From an uncultured Hyphomicrobiales bacterium (GTDB lineage Bacteria > Pseudomonadota > Alphaproteobacteria > Rhizobiales > Devosiaceae): a stretch of 64,000 bases of DNA. The translations under genes and the position numbers were made by a program. The DNA is taken from assembly GCA_903842455.1 (NCBI GenBank), contig CAIMLX010000256.1, positions 1-64,000 on the forward strand, in the 5' to 3' direction. The notes under the pieces are model-generated. The model was not told where the DNA came from. It made no database searches and saw only the letters and a program-made list of their open reading frames with translations. Below are positions 24,416 to 33,947 of this stretch, one piece after another. Positions within the stretch are counted from its first letter, which is position 1. Each line of letters begins with the position of its first letter.

Positions 24416-26706
24416 CTCGTCTTTCTGGCGAACTTGCGATAGGCGCCCGCTTTGCCCTTACCGGTAGATGGGCCCTTGCGACCCCGTCCACCAGATGACG
24501 GAACGCCGCGGCTTCCGTCGCTGACCAGTTCGAACCGCAAGGCGCCTGCGATCGGAGCCGCTTCCACCAGCTTGACCCGCACGTCATCACCGATGCGGAA
24601 GGTCTCGCCGGTGTTGTCGCCCACCATGGCCTGCATTTCCTCGACGAAGCGATAGTAGTCCTGGCCGATGGTGGAGGCTGGGATGAAGCCATCGGCGCCC
24701 GAATCCCGCAGCTTCACGAACAGGCCGGAACGGGTGACGCCACCGATTCTCGCGTCGAACTCGGCACCGACCTTGTCGGCGAGGAAATGGGCGAGCAGGC
24801 GGTCGACCGTCTCGCGCTCCGCCAGCATGGCCCGCCGCTCGGTCTGCGAGATATGCTCGGCGATGCCGGGAAGCTTGGACTCCTCGGCTTCGGTCAGGCC
24901 ATCGGAGCCGAACCCCAGCGCCTTGATGAGTGCGCGATGCACGATCAGGTCGGCGTAGCGGCGGATGGGCGAGGTGAAGTGGGCGTACCGGTCGAGGTTG
25001 AGGCCGAAGTGCCCGTAGTTCTCGGACGCGTACTCGGCCTGCGCCTGGGTCCGGAGGACGATTTCGGAGACCTGCTGGATCTTCCCGTCCGTCCGCGCCT
25101 TGGCGAGGATCCGGTTAAAGTCGACCGGCCGCACGCCCTGGCCCTTGGGGGCGGGGAGCGACAGCGAGGCGAGGAAATCGCGGAGTGCCGTGAGCTTTTC
25201 GTCGCTCGGCTCGTCATGGACGCGGTAGATCAGCGCCTGGCGGTGCTTCTCCAGCGTTTCGGCCGCGGCGACGTTGGCGCCGATCATCATCTCCTCGATG
25301 AGGCGATGCGCATCAAGCCGCTCGGGTACGCGGACGTCGGCGACCATGCCGTTGCCGTCGAGGATGATCTTGCGTTCGGGCAGATCGAGGTCGAGCGGGC
25401 CGCGCTTGTCGCGCGCCTGTGCCATCACGCCATAGGCGGCCCAGAGCGGCTTGAGGATCGTCTCGAGGATCGGCCCGGTCTTGTCGTCGGGGCGGCCGTC
25501 GATGGCGGCCTGAGCCTGCTGGTAGCTCAGCTTGGCGGCGGAGCGGAACAGCACGCGGTGGAAGCTGTGAGAACGCTTGCGACCATCGGCGCCGATCACC
25601 AAGCGGACGGCGAGGGATGGACGGTTCTCGCCTTCCTTCAGCGAGCAGAGGTCGTTCGAGATGCGCTCGGGCAGCATCGGCACGACGCGGTCGGGGAAGT
25701 AGACCGAGTTGCCGCGGATATAGGCCTCGCGGTCGAGCGCGGTGCCCGCCCGGACGTAGGCGGCGACGTCGGCGATGGCGACATAGACGATATGGCCGCC
25801 CACGTTCTTCTCGTCGGTGTCGGGCTCGGCATAGACCGCGTCGTCATGGTCCTTGGCGTCGTGCGGGTCGATGGTGAGGAGCGGAATGTGCCGCCAGTCT
25901 TCTCGACCCTTGAGGGTGGCTTCCTTCGCAGCCTCGGCTTCCTTGGTCACGGCGGACGGGAAACGGTAGGGGATTTCGAGGTTGTGGATGGCGATCATCG
26001 AGACCGCGCCCTCGGTCTTGGGATTGCCGATGACGTTGGTGATCCGCGCCTTCGGGATCATCAGCCGACCGGTGAACTTCACCTCGACTTCCACGAGGTC
26101 GCCGTCGCGGGCGTCCTTGAGGTCGCCGATGTCGATCCGCATTTCCTTTGACTTGCGGTCGATGGGCATGAGGCGCGCGCCGTCCTCGTCCATGCGGACG
26201 ATGCCGATCTGGCCGCGGCGTGGCTTTTCCAGCACCTTCATCGGCCGGGCGACGTAGTGCGGAACTTCATCCTCACCGGCATCGATGCGGGCCAGGATGC
26301 GGTCGCCCGGGGCCGGTGCGACGCGCGAGCTCGGTTTTACGAAAACGCGCGGCGGCGGGCCCTCGGCATCGTTCCACTGTGCCGGGAAGGCGTGCAGGTC
26401 GTCGGGGTCGGCGTCGGCAGGGATATCGAGGACGGTGACGGCAGGCAACGCGGCGGTGCGCCGGATCTGCTTGCGGCTGCGGGCCAGGTGGCCGTCGCCT
26501 TCCATTTCCTTGAGCAGCACCTTGAATGGGGTGCGCATGTCGCCCTTGATGCCGAAGTGCCGCGCGAGCTCGCGCTTGCCATCGAGATCGGGGAACAGCG
26601 CCATCGCTTCGAGGATGGCTTCCCGCGAGGGCAGGGTGCCCACTTCGAACTGCCGGGCAGCCTTGGGTGGGACTTTCTTTGTTGTGGTACGTGGCGCTCT
26701 GGCCAT
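24412..26706 (-). CDS. rnr: Ribonuclease R (RNB-family 3'-5' exoribonuclease)
   Basis: This 764-residue processive exoribonuclease degrades structured RNA. Order of domains: a winged-helix-like N-terminus after a Lys-rich start, cold-shock OB folds (about 60-230), an RNB catalytic core with TIDPHDAKDHDDAV holding the metal-binding Asp residues (about 276-289), and an S1 domain (about 640-725). The tail is rich in Lys/Arg/Gly. The genes topA-rnr-DUF983 are read in one direction, with topA stopping 13 nt upstream. It is a housekeeping enzyme in conserved synteny. Confidence 0.96.
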   Translation of the reverse strand: MARAPRTTTKKVPPKAARQFEVGTLPSREAILEAMALFPDLDGKRELARHFGIKGDMRTPFKVLLKEMEGDGHLARSRKQIRRTAALPAVTVLDIPADADPDDLHAFPAQWNDAEGPPPRVFVKPSSRVAPAPGDRILARIDAGEDEVPHYVARPMKVLEKPRRGQIGIVRMDEDGARLMPIDRKSKEMRIDIGDLKDARDGDLVEVEVKFTGRLMIPKARITNVIGNPKTEGAVSMIAIHNLEIPYRFPSAVTKEAEAAKEATLKGREDWRHIPLLTIDPHDAKDHDDAVYAEPDTDEKNVGGHIVYVAIADVAAYVRAGTALDREAYIRGNSVYFPDRVVPMLPERISNDLCSLKEGENRPSLAVRLVIGADGRKRSHSFHRVLFRSAAKLSYQQAQAAIDGRPDDKTGPILETILKPLWAAYGVMAQARDKRGPLDLDLPERKIILDGNGMVADVRVPERLDAHRLIEEMMIGANVAAAETLEKHRQALIYRVHDEPSDEKLTALRDFLASLSLPAPKGQGVRPVDFNRILAKARTDGKIQQVSEIVLRTQAQAEYASENYGHFGLNLDRYAHFTSPIRRYADLIVHRALIKALGFGSDGLTEAEESKLPGIAEHISQTERRAMLAERETVDRLLAHFLADKVGAEFDARIGGVTRSGLFVKLRDSGADGFIPASTIGQDYYRFVEEMQAMVGDNTGETFRIGDDVRVKLVEAAPIAGALRFELVSDGSRGVPSSGGRGRKGPSTGKGKAGAYRKFARKTR

Positions 26707-26718
26707 TGGTTCTTTCTT

Positions 26719-29376
26719 TTAGGCGGGGGTCTCCGCCTTGGTCTTCTTGCTGGCGGCCTTTGGCTTCGCCGCGGTGGCTTTAGCCGTCGCGGCTTTCGCC
26801 TTGGTCGCAGGTTTCTTTGCCGTCGCGGTCTTCTTGGCCGCCGGCTTCTTGGCGGCCGCGGTCCGCGACGAGGTCTTCTTCGGCGTGGCGCCACCCTTGG
26901 CGACGATCATTTCTAGCGCCTGCTCGAGGGTGACGTCCTCCGGCTTCAACGTCTTGGGCAGCGTAGCGTTCACCTTGCCCTGATTCACGTATGGCCCATA
27001 GCGGCCGGCGCGAACCGAGATCGGACCTGCCTCGTGTTCGAAGGTCTTGATGGCGGCTGGCGTCGCCCCACCGCGACCGAAGCGTCCGCCACCGGCAGCC
27101 TTCTGGGCGATCAGGTCGACGGCCCGGTTGAGGCCGACGGTGAACACCTCTTCCACATCGGGAAGGTTGGCATACTTGCCGTCGTGCAGGACGAACGGGC
27201 CGTAGCGGCCGAGGCCGGCGGTGATCGGCTTGCCCGACTCGGGGTGGAGGCCGACGTCGCGGGGCAGGGACAGCAGCTGCAGCGCCTTTTCGAGCGTCAG
27301 GCTGCCGGGCTCCCAGCCCTTGGGCAACGACGAGCGTTTCGGCTCATCTCCCTCGCCCAGTTGCACATATGGCCCGAAGCGGCCGGACTTCAAGAGCACC
27401 TCGAGCCCGCTCTCGGGATCGGTGCCGAGCACACCGTCGCCGGCGCCTGGCTCCGCCGCGCCACCGGCGGCCGCATCGGAGAGCTGCAGCGTATAGCGGC
27501 ACTCAGGGTAGTTCGAGCAGCCGATGAAGGCGCCAAACTTGCCCAGCTTCAGAGATAGCTGGCCCTCGCCGCAGTTCGGGCAGTGGCGGGGATCGGAGCC
27601 ATCGGCCTTGGCCGGGAAGATATGATCCTTCAGAGACTCGTTGAGCGCGTCGAGCACTTCGGAGACGCGCAGGTCCTTGATGTCGTCGGTCTGCCGCGTG
27701 AAGTCGATCCAGAACTCGCGCAGCACGTCCTTCCAGTTGAGGGTGCCGGCGGAAATCTCGTCGAGCTTCTCCTCAAGGCCGGCGGTGAAGCCGTACTCCA
27801 CCAGTTTGGCGAAGAAATTCTCGAGGAAGGCGGTGACGATGCGGCCGCGGTCCTCGGGGATGAGCGTGCGCTTTTCGAGACGCACATAGTTCCGGTCCTG
27901 CAGGACGCTTACGGTGGCGGCATAGGTGGAGGGCCGGCCAATGCCGAGCTCTTCCATTTTCTTGATCAGGCTGGCTTCTGAATAGCGCGACGGCGGCTGG
28001 GTAAAGTGCTGCTCAATCAGCGCTTCCTCGAGCTTGGGCCGGTCGCCGACGTTCAGCGGCGGCAGTTCGCGGCTATCCTCGTCATCCTCGGCATCGTCGG
28101 TGCGATCTTCCTTCGCCTGCACGCCGTAGAGCGCCAAGAATCCGGGGAAGGTGACGACGGAGCCGATGGCGCGCAGAGCGATGTCGCGGGTGGTGGCGAA
28201 GACGGCGATGTCGGCCGTGGTGCGCTCGATTTCGGCCGACCGCATCTGGCTGGCGAGCGTGCGCTTCCAGATCAGCTCGTAGAGCCGGTGCTGGTCGGCA
28301 TCGCCGCGCAGCGTATCGGGGTGGCGGAACATGTCGGTGGGCCGGATGGCCTCGTGGGCCTCCTGCGCATTTTTCGCCTTGGTCTGGTAGATGCGGGCCT
28401 TCTCGGGCACGTAGTCGGCGCCGAATTCCTTGACGATGGCGCGGCGCGCCTGGTCGATCGCCTCGGGCGCCATCTGCACGCCGTCGGTTCGCATGTAGGT
28501 GATGTTGCCGTCTTCGTAGAGCCGCTGCGCGATCTGCATGGTGCGGCTTGGCGAAAAGCCGAGGCGCGAGCTGGCATCCTGCTGCAGGGACGAGGTGGTG
28601 AAGGGAGCGTAGGGGTTGCGCCTCGTCGGCTTGCGGTCGACCGAACTGACGGAGAAGGTGCCGGAGGCGATAGCGGCGCGCAGGGCTTCGGCATCGGCGG
28701 CGTTGCCGACATCGAGGCGGTCGGTCTTCTTGCCATCGACGGAATAGAGCCGGGCCTCGAAGGACTTGCCCTTCTCGCTGAGGCGGGCGCCGATCGACCA
28801 GTATTCCTGCGCCTTGAACTTCTCGATCTCGCGCTCGCGGTCCGAGATGATGCGCAGCGTCACGGACTGCACGCGGCCAGCCGAGCGCGACCCTGGCAGC
28901 TTGCGCCACAGCACCGGGGAGAGGGTGAAGCCGACGAGGTAATCGAGGGCGCGGCGAGCGAGGTAGGCGTTGACCAGCGGCTCGTCGATCTGCCGCGGGT
29001 GCTGCATCGCCTCGGTGATCGCCGCCTTGGTGATGGCGTTGAAGACGACGCGGCTGACCGGCTTGTCCTTGATCAGCTTCTTCTGCTGGAGGACATCGAG
29101 CACGTGCCAGGAAATGGCCTCGCCTTCGCGATCCGGGTCGGTGGCGAGGATCAGTTCGTCGGCGTTCTTGAGCGCGTTGCCGATGTCGGCGAGGCGCTTC
29201 TTGGACTGGGTGTCGACTTCCCAGATCATGGCGAAATCGTCGTCGGGAAGCACCGAGCCATCCTTGGCCGGCAGATCGCGGACGTGGCCAAAGCTCGCCA
29301 GGACCTCGTAGTCCTTGCCCAGGTAGGCGTTGATCGTCTTGGCCTTGGCCGGACTTTCGACGATGACGAGCTTCAT
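26719..29376 (-). CDS. topA: DNA topoisomerase I (type IA) with Lys/Ala-rich tail
   Basis: This 885-residue enzyme relaxes negative supercoils. The TOPRIM domain begins MKLVIVESPAKAKTI and holds ATDPDREGE (79-86); the active-site Tyr is Y294 in ITYMRTDG. A Cys4 zinc finger (CPNCG, then CSNYPEC) lies near 610-640, followed by topo-C repeats (GRYGPFV, GRYGPYV). The last about 45 residues are a histone H1-like tail of AAKKPAAKK-type repeats, expected to bind DNA or polyphosphate non-specifically. In rhizobia it normally follows dprA; here a membrane-protein gene on the opposite strand separates them. Confidence 0.97.
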   Translation of the reverse strand: MKLVIVESPAKAKTINAYLGKDYEVLASFGHVRDLPAKDGSVLPDDDFAMIWEVDTQSKKRLADIGNALKNADELILATDPDREGEAISWHVLDVLQQKKLIKDKPVSRVVFNAITKAAITEAMQHPRQIDEPLVNAYLARRALDYLVGFTLSPVLWRKLPGSRSAGRVQSVTLRIISDREREIEKFKAQEYWSIGARLSEKGKSFEARLYSVDGKKTDRLDVGNAADAEALRAAIASGTFSVSSVDRKPTRRNPYAPFTTSSLQQDASSRLGFSPSRTMQIAQRLYEDGNITYMRTDGVQMAPEAIDQARRAIVKEFGADYVPEKARIYQTKAKNAQEAHEAIRPTDMFRHPDTLRGDADQHRLYELIWKRTLASQMRSAEIERTTADIAVFATTRDIALRAIGSVVTFPGFLALYGVQAKEDRTDDAEDDEDSRELPPLNVGDRPKLEEALIEQHFTQPPSRYSEASLIKKMEELGIGRPSTYAATVSVLQDRNYVRLEKRTLIPEDRGRIVTAFLENFFAKLVEYGFTAGLEEKLDEISAGTLNWKDVLREFWIDFTRQTDDIKDLRVSEVLDALNESLKDHIFPAKADGSDPRHCPNCGEGQLSLKLGKFGAFIGCSNYPECRYTLQLSDAAAGGAAEPGAGDGVLGTDPESGLEVLLKSGRFGPYVQLGEGDEPKRSSLPKGWEPGSLTLEKALQLLSLPRDVGLHPESGKPITAGLGRYGPFVLHDGKYANLPDVEEVFTVGLNRAVDLIAQKAAGGGRFGRGGATPAAIKTFEHEAGPISVRAGRYGPYVNQGKVNATLPKTLKPEDVTLEQALEMIVAKGGATPKKTSSRTAAAKKPAAKKTATAKKPATKAKAATAKATAAKPKAASKKTKAETPA

Positions 29377-29544
29377 GGGGACAGGACTTTCGGGGGAGTG
29401 GCTTTCGAACGGGGCGCAACATGGTGAAGCGGTCTGGGGCTGTCAACCGGCCGAAAACGGCGATCCCGCCATTCCCCCTATGGGGGAAGAATATTCACGC
29501 TCCCGTGGCATCATGCGGCCATCTGGATATGGACCCCCAGGCGC

Positions 29545-30915
29545 ATGCGCTACCTCAAGGCCGGCATCATCTTCCTGCTGACGCTGCTCGCGTTCGCCGG
29601 CTACACCCCGCAGGACGTTTACAACCCCCAGCAGGTCACCCGGCTCGCCCTCACGCTGGCCATGACGGAGGGGAAGCTCGACATCGATGACTACGCCGCC
29701 CTGACGGTGGACCTCGCCGAACACGAGGGGCACTTCTACGCCGACAAGCCGCCGGGACTGTCGCTGCTGGCCGTGCCGGCTGTGGCGCCGACCCGAACCC
29801 TGCTCGGCGCGCCGACGGGCGTGCTGGACCGGGAGCAGTTCCCGATCGCCATGATCGCGGCGGTGCTCTCGACCGTCGGCCTGCTGGCGGCGCTCGCCAC
29901 CTCGGCGCTCTATCTGGTGTGCCGGAGGCTGGGTGTCCCGGATGCGGCAGCACTGTTCGCGACGGCCGGACTGGCGCTGGGCACGCCGTTCTTCGGCTGG
30001 TCGACGGCGTTCTTTGCCCATGCCGCCACGGGCAGCCTGCTGCTGCTGGGCCTGGCGCTGACGATCTGGTCGCGGGGGCGGGCAGATGGCTGGATCCCGC
30101 CGGTGCTGGGCGTTCTGCTCGGCTACACCCTGACGATGGACCTGGTGGCGGCCCCCGCCGTGGCGGTGATCGGACTTTACTACGTGTTCGGCGAACGGGA
30201 GCGGCTGCCGGCGCGGCTGGTGGGTGCCGGTTTCGGCGGGGTGGCAGAGCTGCTGCCGCTGCTGGTCTACAACCAGTTGGTCTTCGGCTCGCCGATCACC
30301 CTTGGCTACTCGCAGGTGGTCGGGTTCGAGGGGATGAAGCAGGGTCTGTTCGGCCTCACGCTCCCCGATCTGGTGGTCATGGGCGAAGTGCTGTTCGGCC
30401 TGCATCGCGGGCTGCTGCCGCTGGCGCCGGTGCTGCTGCTGCTGCCGTTCGGCTGGTGGCGGATGTGGCAGCGGCCGGACCTCCGCCCGGTTACTCTGGT
30501 GACGATCGGCGTTGCGCTCAGCTTCCTGCTGGTCAACGCCAGCTATTTCTACTGGGACGGCGGGTCGTCGACCGGGCCTCGCCACCTGATCGGCATGCTG
30601 CCGGTGCTCGGGCTGGTGTTGGCGTTCGGCTGGCCGAGCAGCCGGGAGGGCAGGGCGGGGGCGCTGGCGGTGCTCGGGGCAAGCGTCCTGATCTCGGCGG
30701 CCTGCGCCAGCACCTACATGTTCGCCGACGTCCGGTTTCCGGCTCCGCTGCTCGATCCGATCCTGCAGGTGATCGTCCACGAGGGGGCATGGGTGAGGAT
30801 GCTCAATGTCATCGTCCCGTGCGCCGGCTTCCTGCTGCTTGTGACACTGAGGGAGCGGCCGTCAGGGGCGCAGCGCGACGAGTTGCCCGCTCGACCACTC
30901 GATCCGGCCCTCTAG
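29545..30915 (+). CDS. Polytopic membrane protein, GT-C/ArnT-PMT-like glycosyltransferase
   Basis: This 456-residue inner-membrane protein has about 10-12 hydrophobic helices. An early periplasmic loop contains FYADKPPG (Asp67-Lys68-Pro69-Pro70), the DKPP-type motif of ArnT/PMT-like GT-C enzymes that use polyprenyl-phosphate sugars. A late loop has YWDGGSSTGPRHL. Acceptor and donor are unknown. It is read against its neighbours, sits between topA and dprA, and its 3' end overlaps the dprA 3' end by 54 nt. That suggests insertion into an older operon. Confidence 0.72.
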   Translation: MRYLKAGIIFLLTLLAFAGYTPQDVYNPQQVTRLALTLAMTEGKLDIDDYAALTVDLAEHEGHFYADKPPGLSLLAVPAVAPTRTLLGAPTGVLDREQFPIAMIAAVLSTVGLLAALATSALYLVCRRLGVPDAAALFATAGLALGTPFFGWSTAFFAHAATGSLLLLGLALTIWSRGRADGWIPPVLGVLLGYTLTMDLVAAPAVAVIGLYYVFGERERLPARLVGAGFGGVAELLPLLVYNQLVFGSPITLGYSQVVGFEGMKQGLFGLTLPDLVVMGEVLFGLHRGLLPLAPVLLLLPFGWWRMWQRPDLRPVTLVTIGVALSFLLVNASYFYWDGGSSTGPRHLIGMLPVLGLVLAFGWPSSREGRAGALAVLGASVLISAACASTYMFADVRFPAPLLDPILQVIVHEGAWVRMLNVIVPCAGFLLLVTLRERPSGAQRDELPARPLDPAL

Positions 30916-31980
30916 GTCGAGTTCCAGCAGCAGTGTCTGGACCCGGCCGGTGGCGATGCCGGTCGACTTGATGACGTCGTCGACCGGTACCGGCGTGACG
31001 CTGAGCGACTCGATGAGAACGGCACGCTCGTTTTCGGACGGCGGCGCCATCTCGAAGAAATCGGTCTCGGGCAGCCAGTCGGGTTCCAGCAGGCTGGTTC
31101 GCGACGGGTCGGCCTCGCGCAGCACATCGATGATGTCCTGGGCGTTGGTTATAAGGTGGGCGCCCTGCTGGATGAGGGCATTGCCGCCTTCGGCGCGCGG
31201 ATCGAGCGGCGAGCCGGGGACGGCGAACACCTCGCGGTTCTGCTCGAGCGCCAGGCGCGCCGTGATCAGCGAGCCCGAGCGCTTGGCAGCCTCGACGACC
31301 ACCGTTCCGAGCGTGAGACCGGAAACCAGCCGGTTGCGGCGCGGGAAATCGCGGGCCCGGGGTTCCCACCCCAACGGCATTTCGGTGAGGAGCGCGCCGC
31401 CGTTCTCGAGGATTTCCCTCGCGAGCGGGAGGTTCTCGGCGGGATAGATCTGGTCGATGCCGCCGGCGAGGACCGCGACGGTGCCGGTTTGCAGCGATGC
31501 TGCGTGCGCGGCTGCATCGATGCCCCGGGCGAGGCCGGAGACGATCGTATAGCGGGCATGGCCAAGATCGTTCGCCAGCATCCGGGCAAACTTGTGCCCG
31601 GCGGTCGATGCATTTCGCGCACCGACGATGGCGACGTTGTGCTGCCAATCGACACGCTGCCCACCAGCGATGGCGACGAGGGGCGGCGCGCCGGAAATGT
31701 ACTTGAGGAGGGCGGGGTAGTCGGATTCGCCGGAGGCGACGAGGCGGGCGCCATAGCGCTCGAGGCCGGCAATCTCGTCCTCGGCTTCGGCAACACTGGG
31801 GATGCGGACGTGGGTGCCGGCGCGCTGCAGCAACTGGGGCAGGGCGACGAGAGCGGCCTCGGCCGAGCCCTCACGGTTGATTAGCTGGCGAAAAGTCTGC
31901 GGGCCGACATTATCGGTGCGGATCAGCCGGAGCCAGGCGATGCGTTGCGACGGCGTCAGCAGGATGGCGCCGTCGGGCAT
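30862..31980 (-). CDS. dprA: DNA-processing protein DprA (Smf)
   Basis: This 372-residue protein binds incoming single-stranded DNA and loads RecA. It has an N-terminal helical domain (about 10-70) and the extended Rossmann core with AIVGARNASTAG, SGLARGIDAAAH, VLAGGIDQIYP and the RNRLVSGL basic stretch. A C-terminal winged-helix domain (about 300-370, DEVL-like PVDDVIKSTGIATGRVQTLLLELDLEGRIEW) follows. It lies 3 nt after plsY, so it belongs to pyrB-pyrC'-plsY-dprA. Its last 54 nt overlap the convergent GT-C gene. Confidence 0.96.
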   Translation of the reverse strand: MPDGAILLTPSQRIAWLRLIRTDNVGPQTFRQLINREGSAEAALVALPQLLQRAGTHVRIPSVAEAEDEIAGLERYGARLVASGESDYPALLKYISGAPPLVAIAGGQRVDWQHNVAIVGARNASTAGHKFARMLANDLGHARYTIVSGLARGIDAAAHAASLQTGTVAVLAGGIDQIYPAENLPLAREILENGGALLTEMPLGWEPRARDFPRRNRLVSGLTLGTVVVEAAKRSGSLITARLALEQNREVFAVPGSPLDPRAEGGNALIQQGAHLITNAQDIIDVLREADPSRTSLLEPDWLPETDFFEMAPPSENERAVLIESLSVTPVPVDDVIKSTGIATGRVQTLLLELDLEGRIEWSSGQLVALRP

Positions 31981-31983
31981 CGA

Positions 31984-32637
31984 TCAGCCGGCCTTCTTCT
32001 CTGAGCCGATCTTCGGCTCCGTGCCGTCCATCAGCCGGCGGATATTCGGCCAGTGCTTGAAGTAGATGACGAAACTGATGAGCGCGCAGGCTGCGGCAAA
32101 GGCGAAGGCAGCGGACTCGCTGGACGGCCCGCCGGCAGCAAAGCCGCTCAGTCCGAAGGCAAAGACCGGCGCGGTCGCCGCGGCAGTGAGCGCCGCGAGC
32201 GACGAGAACTTGCGAGTGACGGCAATCAACAGCCAGACGCCGCAGAAGACCAGGCCGACGACCCAGCTCCAGGCCAGCAGCACGCCGATATAGGTGGCGA
32301 CGCCCTTGCCGCCCTTGAAGCCGAGCCAGACCGGAAAGACGTGGCCGAAGAACGCCCCGACGCCTGCGCCGTAGACGATGAAGTCGGCAGCGGCCGCCGA
32401 ATCCGCCCCGGCAGTAAGGAACTGTCGCGCGATCAGCACGGCGACGAAGCCCTTGCCGGCATCGAGGAGAAGCGTGGCGGCGGCCATCCAGCGATTGCCG
32501 GTACGCAGCACGTTGGTGGCGCCGATATTGCCCGAACCAATCGAGCGAATGTCGATGCCGACGGAGCGCGTGAGCAACAGGCCAAAGGGGATGGAGCCGA
32601 GAAAGTACCCCAGCACGGTGGCAATAAGGAAATTCAT
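31984..32637 (-). CDS. plsY: Glycerol-3-phosphate acyltransferase PlsY
   Basis: This 217-residue polytopic enzyme moves acyl groups from acyl-phosphate to sn-glycerol-3-phosphate at the inner membrane. The conserved motifs are GSIPFG, the first cytosolic loop SIGSGNIGATNVLR, and GFKGGKGVATYIG. It has five membrane helices and a Lys-rich C-terminus. The length is near the usual 200-220 residues. ATG overlaps the pyrC' stop by 4 nt. Confidence 0.96.
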   Translation of the reverse strand: MNFLIATVLGYFLGSIPFGLLLTRSVGIDIRSIGSGNIGATNVLRTGNRWMAAATLLLDAGKGFVAVLIARQFLTAGADSAAAADFIVYGAGVGAFFGHVFPVWLGFKGGKGVATYIGVLLAWSWVVGLVFCGVWLLIAVTRKFSSLAALTAAATAPVFAFGLSGFAAGGPSSESAAFAFAAACALISFVIYFKHWPNIRRLMDGTEPKIGSEKKAG

Positions 32638-33947
32638 GGTGCGGCGCCCTCCCGGGTCGCAGAATGGCTGAAGACCGGGCGGCCCGCAACGTAGGTGTGC
32701 ATGACGGCGCCCTGCATGCGTGCGCCTTCGAAGACGGTATTGCGTGAGCGCGAGCGGAAGCTGCTCTCGGTGACCACCCAGGGATAATCCGGGTCAAACA
32801 CGATCAGGTCAGCCGGAGCGCCAACGGCGAGACGGCCGGAGTGAAGTCCGAGGATTTCGGCCGGGCGGCTGGTCATGGCCCGCAGGATGGTGAGGAGCGG
32901 GACGTCGCCCGAGTGGACGAGCCTGAGCGCCGCGGCGAGCAGCGTTTCAAGGCCGATTGCGCCATCGGAGGCCTCGGCGAAAGGCTGGCGCTTAACCTCG
33001 GAATCCTGCGGGTCGTGCGCCGAGTGGATGGTATCGATGGCGCCGGAGTTGAGCCCGTCGATCACCGCGCGCCGATCGTCCTCGGCGCGGAGCGGCGGCG
33101 ACAGCCTGAAGAAGGTGCGGTAGGGCGCCACGTCGTTCTCGTTGAGCGACAGGTTGTTGATCGAAACGCCGGCCGAGATCCGGTCGGAGCGGCGTCGGGC
33201 CGCCGCCATCAGTTCGATGGCGGCGCCGGTCGAAATTTGCGCAGCGTGGTAGCGGACATCGGTCAGTGCCGCGAGCTGCAGGTCGCGGGCGAGCGGGATG
33301 GTTTCGGCTTCGACCGGGATGCCCTTGAGGCCGGAGACAGAGGCGAGCAGCCCCTCGTTCATCACGCCATCGCCGATCAGCGAGCGCTCGGCCGGCTGGT
33401 GAATGACCGGCATGTCGAAGTTGCGGGCGTAGCTGAAGGCGGCGCGCAGCAGGCCGGCCGACTGGATGGAGGCCCGGCCGTCGGTCAGGGCGACAGCGCC
33501 CGCCTCCTGCAGCAGGCCGTACTCGGTGATTTCCTCGCCACGGAGGCCACGCGTCAGGGCGGCGGCGGGGAGGATATTGACGCTGGCCTTGGCTTCGGCC
33601 CGGCGCAGGATGAAATCGACCAGCGCGCCATCGTCGATCACCGGGGTGGTGTCGGGCATCAGCACGAAGCTGGTGACGCCGCCCGCCGCAGCGGCGTCGG
33701 CGGCCGAGGCGAGGGTTTCGCGATATTCGTGGCCCGGCTCGCCGGTGAAGACGCGCATGTCGATGAGTCCGGGGGCCACGACCAGCCCGCGGGCATCGAT
33801 CCTGGTGGCGCCGTCGGGTACGCCTTGCGGTGCTCCCTCCGCGATTCCGGCGATCCGGCCGTTCTCGACCAGCACGGCGCCGGGAGCGTCGCGGCCCGTC
33901 GCCGGGTCGATGACGCGGGCATTGGCGATGACGATGGGTGCGGTCAT
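32634..33947 (-). CDS. pyrC: Dihydroorotase-like protein PyrC', predicted non-catalytic
   Basis: This 437-residue amidohydrolase-fold protein lies directly after pyrB. The metal-binding HxH of active dihydroorotases (PGLIDxHxHxREPG) is replaced by [14 protein letters not shown]. The catalytic Asp of the DHAPH motif is missing (HSAHDPQ). The HVST histidine is replaced by Gln (AAQISTG). These losses point to an inactive homologue that stabilises aspartate carbamoyltransferase, as described for Pseudomonas PyrC'. A catalytic dihydroorotase must then be encoded elsewhere. Start ATG overlaps the pyrB stop by 4 nt. Automatic annotation would call it dihydroorotase. Confidence 0.9.
   Translation of the reverse strand: MTAPIVIANARVIDPATGRDAPGAVLVENGRIAGIAEGAPQGVPDGATRIDARGLVVAPGLIDMRVFTGEPGHEYRETLASAADAAAAGGVTSFVLMPDTTPVIDDGALVDFILRRAEAKASVNILPAAALTRGLRGEEITEYGLLQEAGAVALTDGRASIQSAGLLRAAFSYARNFDMPVIHQPAERSLIGDGVMNEGLLASVSGLKGIPVEAETIPLARDLQLAALTDVRYHAAQISTGAAIELMAAARRRSDRISAGVSINNLSLNENDVAPYRTFFRLSPPLRAEDDRRAVIDGLNSGAIDTIHSAHDPQDSEVKRQPFAEASDGAIGLETLLAAALRLVHSGDVPLLTILRAMTSRPAEILGLHSGRLAVGAPADLIVFDPDYPWVVTESSFRSRSRNTVFEGARMQGAVMHTYVAGRPVFSHSATREGAAP

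Noticed and set aside
32634..33947. Catalytically active dihydroorotase
   Set aside because: HxH, the catalytic Asp and a further His ligand are all replaced, so an active enzyme is unlikely.
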